The notes: generated from the letters alone by a model not told the origin. A DNA stretch of 6,074 nt from Methanobacterium sp. (GCA_003162115.1 PMMV01000051.1:134-6207), one strand, 5' to 3'. Positions 1 through 6,053 are shown, numbered from the stretch's first letter. Program-made: numbers and translations.

Positions 1-263
1 TGATCAAGAGTTAGTTCAGAATGTCCATTACCCTTTATCTCATCCACAGCATTTTCAGTTTCTAGTCTAATTTTTATACGCGTATTATCCTCCTTGATTG
101 CGTTGGATATTTCTTCGGGAATATTATCCATTGACACGGGAGATTTAACCCCAATTATGCAGTCTGCTCTTTTACTTATATCAGTATCCCTAGTTAATTC
201 CAGGGTTGTTTTATGTTCTGATGTTATATTCGGGTGTCCCCTTACTAAAAAAGTGTACTCCAT
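1..263 (-). CDS. DUF371 family protein, 3'-truncated by the window edge
   Basis: This minus-strand gene begins with ATG at 263-261 and runs off the left edge after 87 whole codons, so its C-terminal part is missing. The translation opens with MEYTFLVRGHPNITSEHKTT, followed by LELTRDTDISKRADCIIGV and, near the edge, IKGNGHSELTLDH. The pattern RGHPN..S.HKTT, then T.D..ISKRADCIIGV, then a basic-acidic stretch and GxGH is that of the archaeal DUF371 family, whose function is unknown. A purine-rich AGGAAGGT (271-278) lies 7 nt before the ATG and supports this start. No signal peptide or membrane segment is visible in the part present. The gene diverges from the metallo-hydrolase gene across a 195-bp spacer. 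The family call rests on remembered consensus, and no role can be inferred. Confidence 0.8.
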   Translation of the reverse strand, partial: MEYTFLVRGHPNITSEHKTTLELTRDTDISKRADCIIGVKSPVSMDNIPEEISNAIKEDNTRIKIRLETENAVDEIKGNGHSELTLD

Positions 264-270
264 GTTTTAA

Positions 271-278
271 ACCTTCCT
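271..278 (-). promoter_or_regulatory. Ribosome binding site of the DUF371 gene
   Basis: On the minus strand AGGAAGGT sits 7 nt upstream of the ATG at 263-261. It is an imperfect match to the archaeal AGGAGGTGAT complement of the 16S rRNA tail and fixes the start of the truncated gene. No convincing TATA box at the right distance for this gene was identified further upstream. Confidence 0.55.
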
Positions 279-400
279 ATTAATATATTGACATTTGATC
301 TTCAAAATTTTTTCTAGAATGGATTATGTTTACTTTAACAAATTTCTACAAATGTTAAATTATAATTATTAAATCAAAATTTTAAACATTATACTTATCT

Positions 401-416
401 TTAAATCCGATATAAA
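401..416 (+). promoter_or_regulatory. Probable archaeal promoter (BRE/TATA) of the MBL-fold gene
   Basis: CCGA at 407-410 followed directly by TATAAA at 411-416 resembles an archaeal BRE plus box A. Transcription normally starts about 22-27 nt beyond the box, here near 436-440. That would give a leader of roughly 20 nt including the ribosome binding site at 445-453, a sensible geometry. The same 16-base block, 14 of 16 identical, occurs on the minus strand at 4645-4630 before the U32 gene. Confidence 0.45.
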
Positions 417-444
417 CTTTACATTGAAATTCTAATTAATAGTT

Positions 445-453
445 AGAGGTTGA
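445..453 (+). promoter_or_regulatory. Ribosome binding site deciding the MBL-fold gene start
   Basis: AGAGGTTGA (445-453) resembles the archaeal AGGAGGTGA sequence and lies 5 nt before the ATG at 459. An in-frame TTG at 450 falls inside this site, so it cannot be the natural start. The protein therefore begins with MKISCVIEN. Confidence 0.65.
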
Positions 454-458
454 TAATA

Positions 459-1319
459 ATGAAAATATCTTGTGTTATAGAAAATACCGCAAAATTTTCA
501 TCAGAATTTTACGCTGAGCACGGTCTTTCTATTTTAATCGAATATAAAAGTAAAAAAGTTCTATTTGATACGGGGAATACTCCTGAAGTTTTAAAAAAGA
601 ATCTTACACTTCTAAATGGATTAGAAGGTCTTAAATCTGTTGTTTTAAGCCACGGACACAAGGACCATACAGGCGGGCTGTCTTACATAATGAATAATAG
701 CTCTGCAGATATTTTTATGCACGAAAGAGCCATTTTACCCAAATATATTTTGAGAAATGATGAAATGGAGTTTATTGGAACAGATGAAGTTTTAAAAACT
801 AAGCATAACCACGTTTTGAAAGAAGATCAAAAAAATAAATCTGAAACAAAGGTTCAACTAATTTCAAAAACTACTGAGATTGCCCCCAATATCTTTATAT
901 TCTCTGAAATTTATTTAGATAATGATTTTGAAGAGATAAACCCATCATTTTATATTAAAGATCATGGAAAGTTTTTTAAAGACAATTTTGAAGATGAAGT
1001 AGTGCTGGTTATTAAAACAGATCAAGGACTTTTGATCTTATCCGGATGTGCACACAGAGGTGTTGTAAATACTGTTTCATCTGTGGTGGAATTTTTCAAC
1101 AACGATGATGTTTACGCTGTGATTGGTGGTACTCATCTTGTATCAGCAAGTGAAGATATTATTAATAAAACAATTAAAGAACTAAAAAAATATGATCCAA
1201 AATACCTGATCCTCGGCCATTGCAATGGCTTAGATGCTATGTGCATATTTAAAAATGTATTTGAGAATAAATTTGAAGCACTTGAATCTGGTAAAGAAAT
1301 AATTATAAGTATGGAATAA
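459..1319 (+). CDS. MBL-fold metallo-hydrolase, dihydropterin-RFA-P synthase-like (COG1237 type)
   Basis: This is a 286-residue metallo-beta-lactamase-fold protein, a normal length for its family. The metal-binding motif SHGHKDHTGG spans about residues 64-73, with H65, H67, D69 and H70. The later family motifs are GCAHRG near 197-202 (H199), GGTHL near 223-227 (H226) and LGHCNG near 252-257 (H254). The N-terminal AEHGLSILI (19-27) and FDTGN (36-40) are also typical. These features place it in the COG1237 branch, which contains the M. jannaschii protein reported to join the pterin and ribofuranosylaminobenzene-phosphate halves of methanopterin. Many archaea carry several paralogues, so this role is possible but unproven. 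It is probably a cytoplasmic enzyme, as no signal peptide is seen. The next gene follows after 64 bp on the same strand with no clear terminator between, so the two may share a transcript. The start is the ATG at 459, not the in-frame TTG at 450 that lies inside the ribosome binding site. Confidence 0.85.
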   Translation: MKISCVIENTAKFSSEFYAEHGLSILIEYKSKKVLFDTGNTPEVLKKNLTLLNGLEGLKSVVLSHGHKDHTGGLSYIMNNSSADIFMHERAILPKYILRNDEMEFIGTDEVLKTKHNHVLKEDQKNKSETKVQLISKTTEIAPNIFIFSEIYLDNDFEEINPSFYIKDHGKFFKDNFEDEVVLVIKTDQGLLILSGCAHRGVVNTVSSVVEFFNNDDVYAVIGGTHLVSASEDIINKTIKELKKYDPKYLILGHCNGLDAMCIFKNVFENKFEALESGKEIIISME

Positions 1320-1383
1320 ATTTAAGACGTAATAATTCAAATATTTACTCATATACGCTAGAAATAAACTTATAAAGGTTTAA

Positions 1384-1860
1384 ATGACAAAAAAAATAAT
1401 ATTAAAGGGTACTTACTGTCTTATAATATATTTAAGAAAAGATACAACTATTGAAATTGGTAAACGTGGTTCTATTAATTTCAGAAGGGGTTATTATATT
1501 TACGTTGGTTCTGCACTTAACTCCCTGGAAAGTCGTTTAAAAAGACATTTAAGTCATAATAAAAAACTTTTCTGGCATGTTGATTACCTCTTAAACAGTT
1601 CTAATGCAGGAATAGAGGAGATCGTGTTTGCAGTTGATGAAGGTAAATGGGAATGTGTCCTGGCAGCTGAGGTATCCAAAGAAGGAGTTGAAATTGGTTG
1701 TTTCGGATGCTCGGACTGTAAATGTAATTCCCACCTGTTCTACTTTGATGAATTAGAGGAATCCACTGCAGTCTGTATTAATTCATTTAAAAGGATATCG
1801 TTGGAACCTAATAAATTTGATAATTTAAAGGAAATAAAATCCCTGGAAAATAGATTATAA
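1384..1860 (+). CDS. DUF123 / GIY-YIG nuclease-fold protein (Uri superfamily)
   Basis: This 158-residue protein matches the DUF123 (COG1833) branch of the GIY-YIG fold. KGTYCLIIYL at 8-17 is the first strand. GYYIYVGSA at 36-44 is the GIY-YIG core, with R51, R54 and H55 following in SRLKRHL. WHVDYLL at 64-70 is a strong family block. ECVLAAE at 90-96 supplies candidate metal-binding glutamates (E90 or E96). GCFGCSDCKC then SHLFYF at 105-121 is the family end block. The last 35 or so residues look like a non-conserved tail. In other genomes this domain is sometimes fused to endonuclease III, which suggests a DNA-repair-related nuclease, but here it stands alone and its substrate is unknown. 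The SD-like AAAGGTT at 1374-1380 before the ATG is weak. A possible promoter (ATATAC at 1351-1356) is too degenerate to call. Four cysteines (C106, C109, C112, C114) form an unusually dense cluster. Confidence 0.85.
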   Translation: MTKKIILKGTYCLIIYLRKDTTIEIGKRGSINFRRGYYIYVGSALNSLESRLKRHLSHNKKLFWHVDYLLNSSNAGIEEIVFAVDEGKWECVLAAEVSKEGVEIGCFGCSDCKCNSHLFYFDELEESTAVCINSFKRISLEPNKFDNLKEIKSLENRL

Positions 1861-1861
1861 T

Positions 1862-1900
1862 GAGAATTATCAAGATTCTTAATTATTTATTATTTTTATT
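1862..1900 (+). terminator. Hairpin and T-rich terminator after the DUF123 gene
   Basis: Directly after the stop codon, AGAAT at 1863-1867 pairs with ATTCT at 1875-1879 around a 7-nt loop, extended by a G-T pair at 1862/1880. A T-rich stretch (ATTATTTATTATTTTTATTA) follows up to 1900. T-rich tracts terminate archaeal transcription. The tract is oriented for the plus-strand gene and sits in the 44-bp gap facing the convergent cfbC gene. The minus-strand reading of this gap is A-rich, so cfbC has no comparable terminator here. Confidence 0.55.
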
Positions 1901-1904
1901 ATGG

Positions 1905-2702
1905 TTACTGATACTTCCTGAAAAATTCATCGAACTCATCTATATCCATTGGTTCAGGAATTACAAATTTTTGATTTACATATATGGCTTTGGCAAGTTC
2001 TCTGTAAACTTCTGACTGTTCTGAATCTGGAAATTTTTCTAAAACTGTTTTAGCATCGATTTCACTCTTTTGAACTATCTCGTTTCGTGGTATGACCCCT
2101 ATGATCCTGCTGTTAACCCTACCAGCAAACTCCTGAACAATTTCAAGCTCATTTTCAATTCCCCTGCAGTTGCAGATGATACCACCAAAACTGCCTTTAA
2201 GTTTTTTTATTCCCTTACATATGTTGTTGGCTGCGTATAGGGCCATATACTCGCCTGATGTGACTATGTAAACTTCGTCTGCAAAGTTTTCACGAAGTGG
2301 TACAGCAAATCCGCCGCACACAACATCTCCGAGCACATCGTAGATTATTAGATCAAGATCATCTGAAAAAACACCGAGTCGTTCCAGGAGATTCATGGCT
2401 ACAATTACTCCCCTTCCTGCGCATCCAACTCCAGGTTCAGGACCTCCAGATTCAACACATCTCACTTCACCGTATCCTCTAAACAAAATATCATCGATGG
2501 ATGCATCCTTCCTATCTTTTAAAATATCGAGTATTGTGGGTATTCTTTCACCCACCAATGTACGGGTTGTGTCTGCCTTAGGATCACAGCCTATTACAAG
2601 CACATTTTTATCCTGAGAATGGGCTGCTGCAATGTTTGATACTATGGTGGATTTTCCAATTCCACCCTTTCCATAGATTGCAATTTTTTTGGTTTTACTC
2701 AT
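1905..2702 (-). CDS. cfbC: CfbC, NifH-like ATP-dependent reductase of coenzyme F430 biosynthesis
   Basis: This 265-residue NifH-family protein is the iron-protein half of Ni-sirohydrochlorin a,c-diamide reductive cyclase. With its NifD-like partner CfbD it uses ATP and electrons from a [4Fe-4S] cluster to convert Ni-sirohydrochlorin a,c-diamide to seco-F430, the precursor of the methyl-coenzyme M reductase cofactor. The P-loop GKGGIGKST is at residues 11-19, switch I GCDPKADTT at 38-46, and switch II DVLGDVVCGGFAVP at 122-135. C94 (in VGCAGRG) and C129 are the expected ligands of the cluster bridging the dimer, as in NifH. R97 matches the NifH arginine that is ADP-ribosylated in some bacteria. 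The text DPKADTTRTLVGERIPTILD and the length fit CfbC rather than nitrogenase NifH or BchL. The ATG at 2702 overlaps the end of the upstream CBS gene by 8 bp and has GGTGAG (2713-2708) at 5 nt, which suggests translational coupling. CfbD is not in the window. Confidence 0.92.
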   Translation of the reverse strand: MSKTKKIAIYGKGGIGKSTIVSNIAAAHSQDKNVLVIGCDPKADTTRTLVGERIPTILDILKDRKDASIDDILFRGYGEVRCVESGGPEPGVGCAGRGVIVAMNLLERLGVFSDDLDLIIYDVLGDVVCGGFAVPLRENFADEVYIVTSGEYMALYAANNICKGIKKLKGSFGGIICNCRGIENELEIVQEFAGRVNSRIIGVIPRNEIVQKSEIDAKTVLEKFPDSEQSEVYRELAKAIYVNQKFVIPEPMDIDEFDEFFRKYQ

Positions 2703-3174
2703 CCCCTCTCACCATTGCGCCTATGATATCCCCCCTGGTAACTATTCCTATTAATTTACCATCATCATTAACCACAGGAAGTCTTTTGACTTTGCGTGAA
2801 TCCATTAATTCTGCTGCGTCTGATATTGAAGCATCAGGACCTATCTTAACCACTTTTTTAGTCATAATCTGATCTATTACAGTTGATCCTGCCCTCTGCA
2901 TGTCTTCTGCAATTTCATCGAGTTCGTATTTCATTCTCAATGGAAGTTCAATCAAGTCTAGTGGTGCTGGAAGTATGAGGTTTATTTTTGGTGAATGTAC
3001 TTCAAGGAGTCTCATTACATCTCCTTCACTGATCACTCCCACAACCTTGTTATTTTCGTCTACAACAGGAGCTCCACTTATTTTATTGTCCCTGAAACTC
3101 TGTGCTACATCGACTATTTTATCCAGTTCATTAAATTTTATAACATCCTTCTTCATAGCATCTTCAATTTTCAT
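2695..3174 (-). CDS. CBS-pair domain protein, first gene of the cfbC operon
   Basis: This 159-residue protein has two CBS motifs and no catalytic domain. CBS1 covers about residues 1-58 and ends in GVISEGDVMRLL (46-57). A linker of some 40 residues with LPAPLDLIELPLRMKYE (68-84) is typical of methanogen members. CBS2 covers about 100-155 and ends in GIVTRGDIIGAM (143-154). Both ends carry the S/T-x-x-D ribose-binding signature (S49/D52 and T146/D149), so AMP, ADP, ATP or a related ligand is likely. It overlaps the start of cfbC by 8 bp, so the two are almost certainly co-expressed. A regulatory or energy-sensing role toward the F430 reductase is an inference; many CBS-pair proteins have unknown partners. 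The ATG at 3174 has GGAG at 3186-3183 with an 8-nt gap and is preferred to the adjacent in-frame TTG at 3177, where the gap is only 5 nt. Confidence 0.88.
   Translation of the reverse strand: MKIEDAMKKDVIKFNELDKIVDVAQSFRDNKISGAPVVDENNKVVGVISEGDVMRLLEVHSPKINLILPAPLDLIELPLRMKYELDEIAEDMQRAGSTVIDQIMTKKVVKIGPDASISDAAELMDSRKVKRLPVVNDDGKLIGIVTRGDIIGAMVRGDE
2708..2713 (-). promoter_or_regulatory. Ribosome binding site of cfbC, inside the CBS gene
   Basis: GGTGAG on the minus strand lies 5 nt before the cfbC ATG and within the last codons of the CBS gene. The CBS stop codon (2697-2695) lies just past the cfbC start. Ribosomes finishing the CBS frame would be positioned to reinitiate on cfbC. Confidence 0.6.
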
Positions 3175-3181
3175 CAAATCG

Positions 3182-3187
3182 ACTCCA
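3182..3187 (-). promoter_or_regulatory. Ribosome binding site of the CBS gene
   Basis: TGGAGT on the minus strand, with GGAG at 3186-3183, lies 8 nt before the ATG at 3174. This spacing favours the ATG over the TTG one codon upstream. Confidence 0.5.
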
Positions 3188-3216
3188 TATTATTGATTAT
3201 TAACCATTTCAAATGT

Positions 3217-3234
3217 CTTTATTAAAGATATCTT
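3217..3234 (-). promoter_or_regulatory. Candidate promoter and palindrome upstream of the CBS-cfbC operon
   Basis: On the minus strand TTTAATAAA (3226-3218) is the best box A candidate for the two-gene operon. Initiation about 25 nt downstream would fall near 3195, giving a leader of about 20 nt with the ribosome binding site inside. The perfect palindrome AAGATATCTT (3225-3234) overlaps the upstream edge of the box, where a repressor would block TBP/TFB. The match to consensus is modest and the palindrome is short. Confidence 0.3.
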
Positions 3235-3314
3235 GTGTTAGTGAAATTTTACATTATCTCTGATTTTCCTACTACATTTGTTTTGTTATAACTGTATCTA
3301 CATTGCGTGTTTAT

Positions 3315-3324
3315 TAAAAAATAA
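3315..3324 (-). terminator. T-tract terminator after the U32 gene
   Basis: Immediately past the stop codon of the U32 gene the minus strand reads TTATTTTTTA, with six consecutive T residues at 3321-3316. Archaeal RNA polymerase often terminates in such tracts without a strong hairpin. Only a weak TTATTA/TAATAA inverted repeat flanks it. It would separate the purF-U32 unit from the CBS-cfbC unit downstream. Confidence 0.4.
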
Positions 3325-4602
3325 TTATTCTAATAATTCTTTCTTTTCAATTCTTTTATATACTGCATCGTTGGGTCTTACCTTTTCTTCGACATGAATT
3401 GCTACATTTTGACCCTTGGAAATTTTGTCTATATTTTTTCCGTTCACCTGCATTGATCCTATTTTAGTTAATATCGATCCTGTGGTGTTGCCCTGTATAA
3501 TTATTTCATCACCAATTTCAAGATTCTCCCAAAGCCTTATTTCAGCTGCACCGACCTTCTGGTAGTAATTCACTACCACACCAACGTCTTTTTTGACATG
3601 TGTTGCCTGGTTAGATGTGCTGGTTTCATGTGGTGTTCTAAAGAAAAATCCAGTATCAAATCCTCTATTAAACACTTTGGTAAATTCTGTCCTCCATTTT
3701 CTGATTTTTTGCTGGTGGTCCGGTGAATTCCATTTACCATCCTCGTAAATATTAATAGCTTCCCTGTAGATCCTTGTTACAGTTGCTACATAATCTGCAG
3801 GTTTGGCCCTTCCTTCTATTTTAAACACGTTTATTCCTGCTTCTATTAGTTCGGGTACATATTCCAGCATGCAGAGATCCTTTGGACTGAATATATGTGA
3901 TTTATCAGATTTTGAATCTACAAATACTGTGTGATCTTCATGAAAATTTGAATCAAACCCACCACTCATTACCAGTTCATCTTTGTCCTCTGATATTATT
4001 TTCCATTCTTTTCTACATGGTTGAAGACATTCCCCACAGTTTGCACTTTTATTGTACATATAGGAGCTTAAAAAACATCTCCCTGAAATTGCAACACACA
4101 TTGCACCGTGTACAAAGACTTCAATCTCCATTTTTGTGTTTTTTGCAATTTCTTCTATTTCTTTAAGTGAGTTTTCCCTTGAAAGTACAGCTCTTGAAAC
4201 ACCCAGTTCTTGAAGAACCTTCAAAGCCTCGCTGTTGGATAAATTGGCCTGTACACTCATGTGAACTGGAAGATCATTTTCACGGGCTATTTTAAGTGCT
4301 CCTAGATCTGATACAATGACTGCGTTTGCACCTAATGATTTGATTAAGGGCATTAAATTTCTTAATTCAACTAAATCACTTTCTTTAACCATTGTATTAA
4401 TACATACGTAAAGATGAACATCTGAATCCTGACAGATTTTTACAGCATCTTCAAGATCGTCAATTGAAAAATTGGCCGCATTAGCCCTCATATTGTATCT
4501 CTGTAAACCTATGTAAACTGAGTCTGCTCCGTTTTTGATTGCAGAATAAAGTGAAGCCATGTCCCTTGCAGGTGAAAGAAGTTCAACGATTTTAATCACC
4601 AA
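3325..4602 (-). CDS. U32-family protein (formerly 'peptidase U32'), probable Fe-S RNA hydroxylase type
   Basis: This protein of about 425 residues has the U32 signature EVFVHGAMC....GRCFLSS at 161-180. Conserved cysteines C169, C176, C192 and C196 are the likely Fe-S ligands. VELLSPARD at 6-14 and NGADSVYIG at 24-32 are the N-terminal barrel motifs, and FKIEGRAKPADYV (260-272) and NRGFDTGF (312-319) are the later family blocks. A beta-rich U32 C-terminal domain follows from about 337. Bacterial relatives once called collagenases (TrhP/YegQ, RlhA/YdcP) hydroxylate tRNA uridine 34 or 23S rRNA, so an RNA-modification role is more likely than proteolysis; the archaeal target is unknown. The length equals that of the long TrhP-type members. 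The gene follows purF by 50 bp, and a TATA-like box in that gap may give it its own promoter. The start is uncertain: TTG at 4602, GTG at 4599 or a nearby codon. The next ATG (Met15) would remove the conserved ELLSPA motif. Confidence 0.85.
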   Translation of the reverse strand: MVIKIVELLSPARDMASLYSAIKNGADSVYIGLQRYNMRANAANFSIDDLEDAVKICQDSDVHLYVCINTMVKESDLVELRNLMPLIKSLGANAVIVSDLGALKIARENDLPVHMSVQANLSNSEALKVLQELGVSRAVLSRENSLKEIEEIAKNTKMEIEVFVHGAMCVAISGRCFLSSYMYNKSANCGECLQPCRKEWKIISEDKDELVMSGGFDSNFHEDHTVFVDSKSDKSHIFSPKDLCMLEYVPELIEAGINVFKIEGRAKPADYVATVTRIYREAINIYEDGKWNSPDHQQKIRKWRTEFTKVFNRGFDTGFFFRTPHETSTSNQATHVKKDVGVVVNYYQKVGAAEIRLWENLEIGDEIIIQGNTTGSILTKIGSMQVNGKNIDKISKGQNVAIHVEEKVRPNDAVYKRIEKKELLE

Positions 4603-4629
4603 GATTGTTAATTAACTTAAAAATAATAT

Positions 4630-4650
4630 TTGATATCGGATATAATTTCA
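4630..4650 (-). promoter_or_regulatory. Candidate promoter of the U32 gene
   Basis: In the 50-bp gap after purF the minus strand reads TGAAATTATATCCGATATCA (4650-4631). TGAAA followed by TTATAT fits a BRE plus TATA box. Initiation about 25 nt downstream would fall near 4618, leaving a leader of about 16 nt before the TTG at 4602. If box A is instead the GATATCAAA part, the transcript would be nearly leaderless. The gene could also simply be read through from purF. Confidence 0.35.
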
Positions 4651-4652
4651 AT

Positions 4653-6053
4653 TTAACAACGGTTTACCTCGTATTCTTCGATATTATCGGGCAATGAAGT
4701 TGGATATTCTCCAGTGAGGCATCCTACACATAAGTTTCCGTTTTTAATCCCAATACAGTCAATAAGAGATTCTAAACTTAGGTACCCCAATGAGTCTACC
4801 CCTAGTGTTTTTCTTATTTCTTCAACTTCTTTATCTGAAGCTATAAGCTCTTTTTTTGTTGCCATTGCTATTCCATAGTAACATGGAGAGATTATAGGCG
4901 GACATCCTACACGTAAATGTATTTCTCGAGCACCTGCTTCCCTTAATACTTTCACAAGGGATCTTGAGGTTGTTCCCCTTACTATACTGTCGTCAACAAG
5001 TACTATTCTTTTACCTTCAAGTTCTGATTTTATTGGGTTCATCTTAAGCCTTACAGATGTTTCACGTTCTTTTTGAGTGGGCATGATAAATGTCCTACCC
5101 ACATAACGGTTTTTAATAAGGCCCTCGCCGTATCCTAGTCCAGATTCCCGAGAGTAACCTATAGCAGCCGTAATTGCAGAATCGGGTACGGGCATGACAA
5201 CATCAGCATCCGCTGGGAACTCTCGTGAAAGGGCCTTTCCAATGTTTAATCTAACATTGTAAACGGATTTTCCATCTAATATGCTGTCAGGACGTGCAAA
5301 ATAAACATATTCAAACATGCAGTGGGCCCTTCTAGGTTTTTCTTCATCAGGAATTTTATAACTTTTAATTTTTTTGTTAATATGCAGTATTTCACCGGGT
5401 TCAACATCACGAACGTAATTGGCACCTACAACATCAAAAGCTACAGTTTCTGAAGCTACCAATGTTAAATCATCCATTTTGCCCATTGAAAGTGGTTTTA
5501 TACCGCTTGGATCTCTGACAACAAAAAGATCATCATTTACAAGTATTACAAGAGAATAAGAACCTTTGAGCATTTTTGTGACGTTTCGAATCACATCAAC
5601 CATTTCTTCCATTTTTGAGTGTTCCCTTGTTAGGAGATGACATATTACTTCAGAGTCTGTTGTTGATTTGAATTTGTATCCCAAAAGTTCTAGTTCACAT
5701 CGTAGTTCCATTGAGTTTATTATATCTCCATTGTGAGCTATTGCAATTGTTCCTGAGTCAAATTCACTGAAAAATGGTTGAGAATTTTCTATTTTTGATT
5801 TACCTGTGGTTGAATATCTAACATGTCCTATGCCCACATGTCCATCCATTCCTTCCATGTTTCCGTTGTTGAAAACATCACAAACTAGACCCATACCACG
5901 GAAGGTTGATATTTCGCCATCATTGTAAGCTGATATACCTGCAGATTCCTGTCCTCTGTGCTGCAGAGCATACAAACCATAGTATATCTGGCGAGAAATG
6001 TTTATGGACTTATTACGAGAATATGCACCTACAATACCACATTTATCCCTCAA
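4653..6053 (-). CDS. purF: Amidophosphoribosyltransferase PurF
   Basis: This 466-residue class II glutamine amidotransferase makes 5-phosphoribosylamine from PRPP and glutamine, the first committed step of purine synthesis. The N-terminal Ntn-hydrolase domain starts [11 protein letters not shown], so C5 is the expected nucleophile after removal of a four-residue propeptide. The glutaminase motifs are [14 protein letters not shown] (27-40), GHVRYSTTG (76-84) and AHNGDI (106-111). The phosphoribosyltransferase half has FARPDS (252-257) and NRYVGRTFI (315-323), and its PRPP loop is [13 protein letters not shown] (351-363). C245, C391, C442 and C445 align with the four [4Fe-4S] ligands of the B. 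subtilis enzyme, so this is the Fe-S, processed type. The start is TTG at 6053: an in-frame stop lies at 6074-6072, no ATG or GTG lies between, and GGGAGA sits 7 nt upstream. The U32 gene follows 50 bp downstream. The gene's own promoter lies outside the window. Confidence 0.95.
   Translation of the reverse strand: MRDKCGIVGAYSRNKSINISRQIYYGLYALQHRGQESAGISAYNDGEISTFRGMGLVCDVFNNGNMEGMDGHVGIGHVRYSTTGKSKIENSQPFFSEFDSGTIAIAHNGDIINSMELRCELELLGYKFKSTTDSEVICHLLTREHSKMEEMVDVIRNVTKMLKGSYSLVILVNDDLFVVRDPSGIKPLSMGKMDDLTLVASETVAFDVVGANYVRDVEPGEILHINKKIKSYKIPDEEKPRRAHCMFEYVYFARPDSILDGKSVYNVRLNIGKALSREFPADADVVMPVPDSAITAAIGYSRESGLGYGEGLIKNRYVGRTFIMPTQKERETSVRLKMNPIKSELEGKRIVLVDDSIVRGTTSRSLVKVLREAGAREIHLRVGCPPIISPCYYGIAMATKKELIASDKEVEEIRKTLGVDSLGYLSLESLIDCIGIKNGNLCVGCLTGEYPTSLPDNIEEYEVNRC

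Larger units (their letters stand above)
264..458. other. AT-rich divergent spacer with clustered inverted half-sites
   Basis: This 195-bp spacer separates two divergent genes and holds no coding frame worth calling. It is very AT-rich. TTTAACA at 334-340 and TGTTAAA at 353-359 form a perfect 7-bp inverted repeat with a 12-nt spacer. The element AATGTTAAAT at 351-360 also faces TTTAAACATT at 381-390 as an imperfect inverted repeat. A TATA-like box for the rightward gene lies just beyond, at 411-416. The half-sites could be an operator controlling one or both divergent genes, but base composition alone makes short AT inverted repeats common, so regulation is only inferred. Confidence 0.4.

Noticed and set aside
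450..458. A longer MBL-fold protein starting at TTG 450
   Set aside because: The TTG lies within the ribosome binding site that serves the ATG at 459, so the extra three residues are not real.
2297..2616. Two overlapping plus-strand open frames opposite cfbC
   Set aside because: They lie antisense within a strongly conserved gene, lack ribosome binding sites and resemble no known family.
1905..2702. Nitrogenase iron protein NifH or chlorophyll-type BchL
   Set aside because: The 265-residue length, the DTTRTLVGERIPT region and the absence of nifD/nifK or bch genes nearby fit CfbC better.
2636..3225. Three plus-strand open frames opposite the CBS gene and its upstream spacer
   Set aside because: They are antisense shadows of the CBS gene, with hydrophobic and serine-rich composition that follows from the opposite strand's codon use.
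3178..3324. A small RNA or tRNA in the spacer between the U32 and CBS genes
   Set aside because: No cloverleaf, tRNA boxes or stable GC-rich stem was found; the 147 bp are explained by a T-tract terminator and a promoter.
3897..4166. A plus-strand open frame opposite the U32 gene
   Set aside because: It is antisense to the conserved cysteine-rich core of the U32 protein and has no start signal or recognisable domain.
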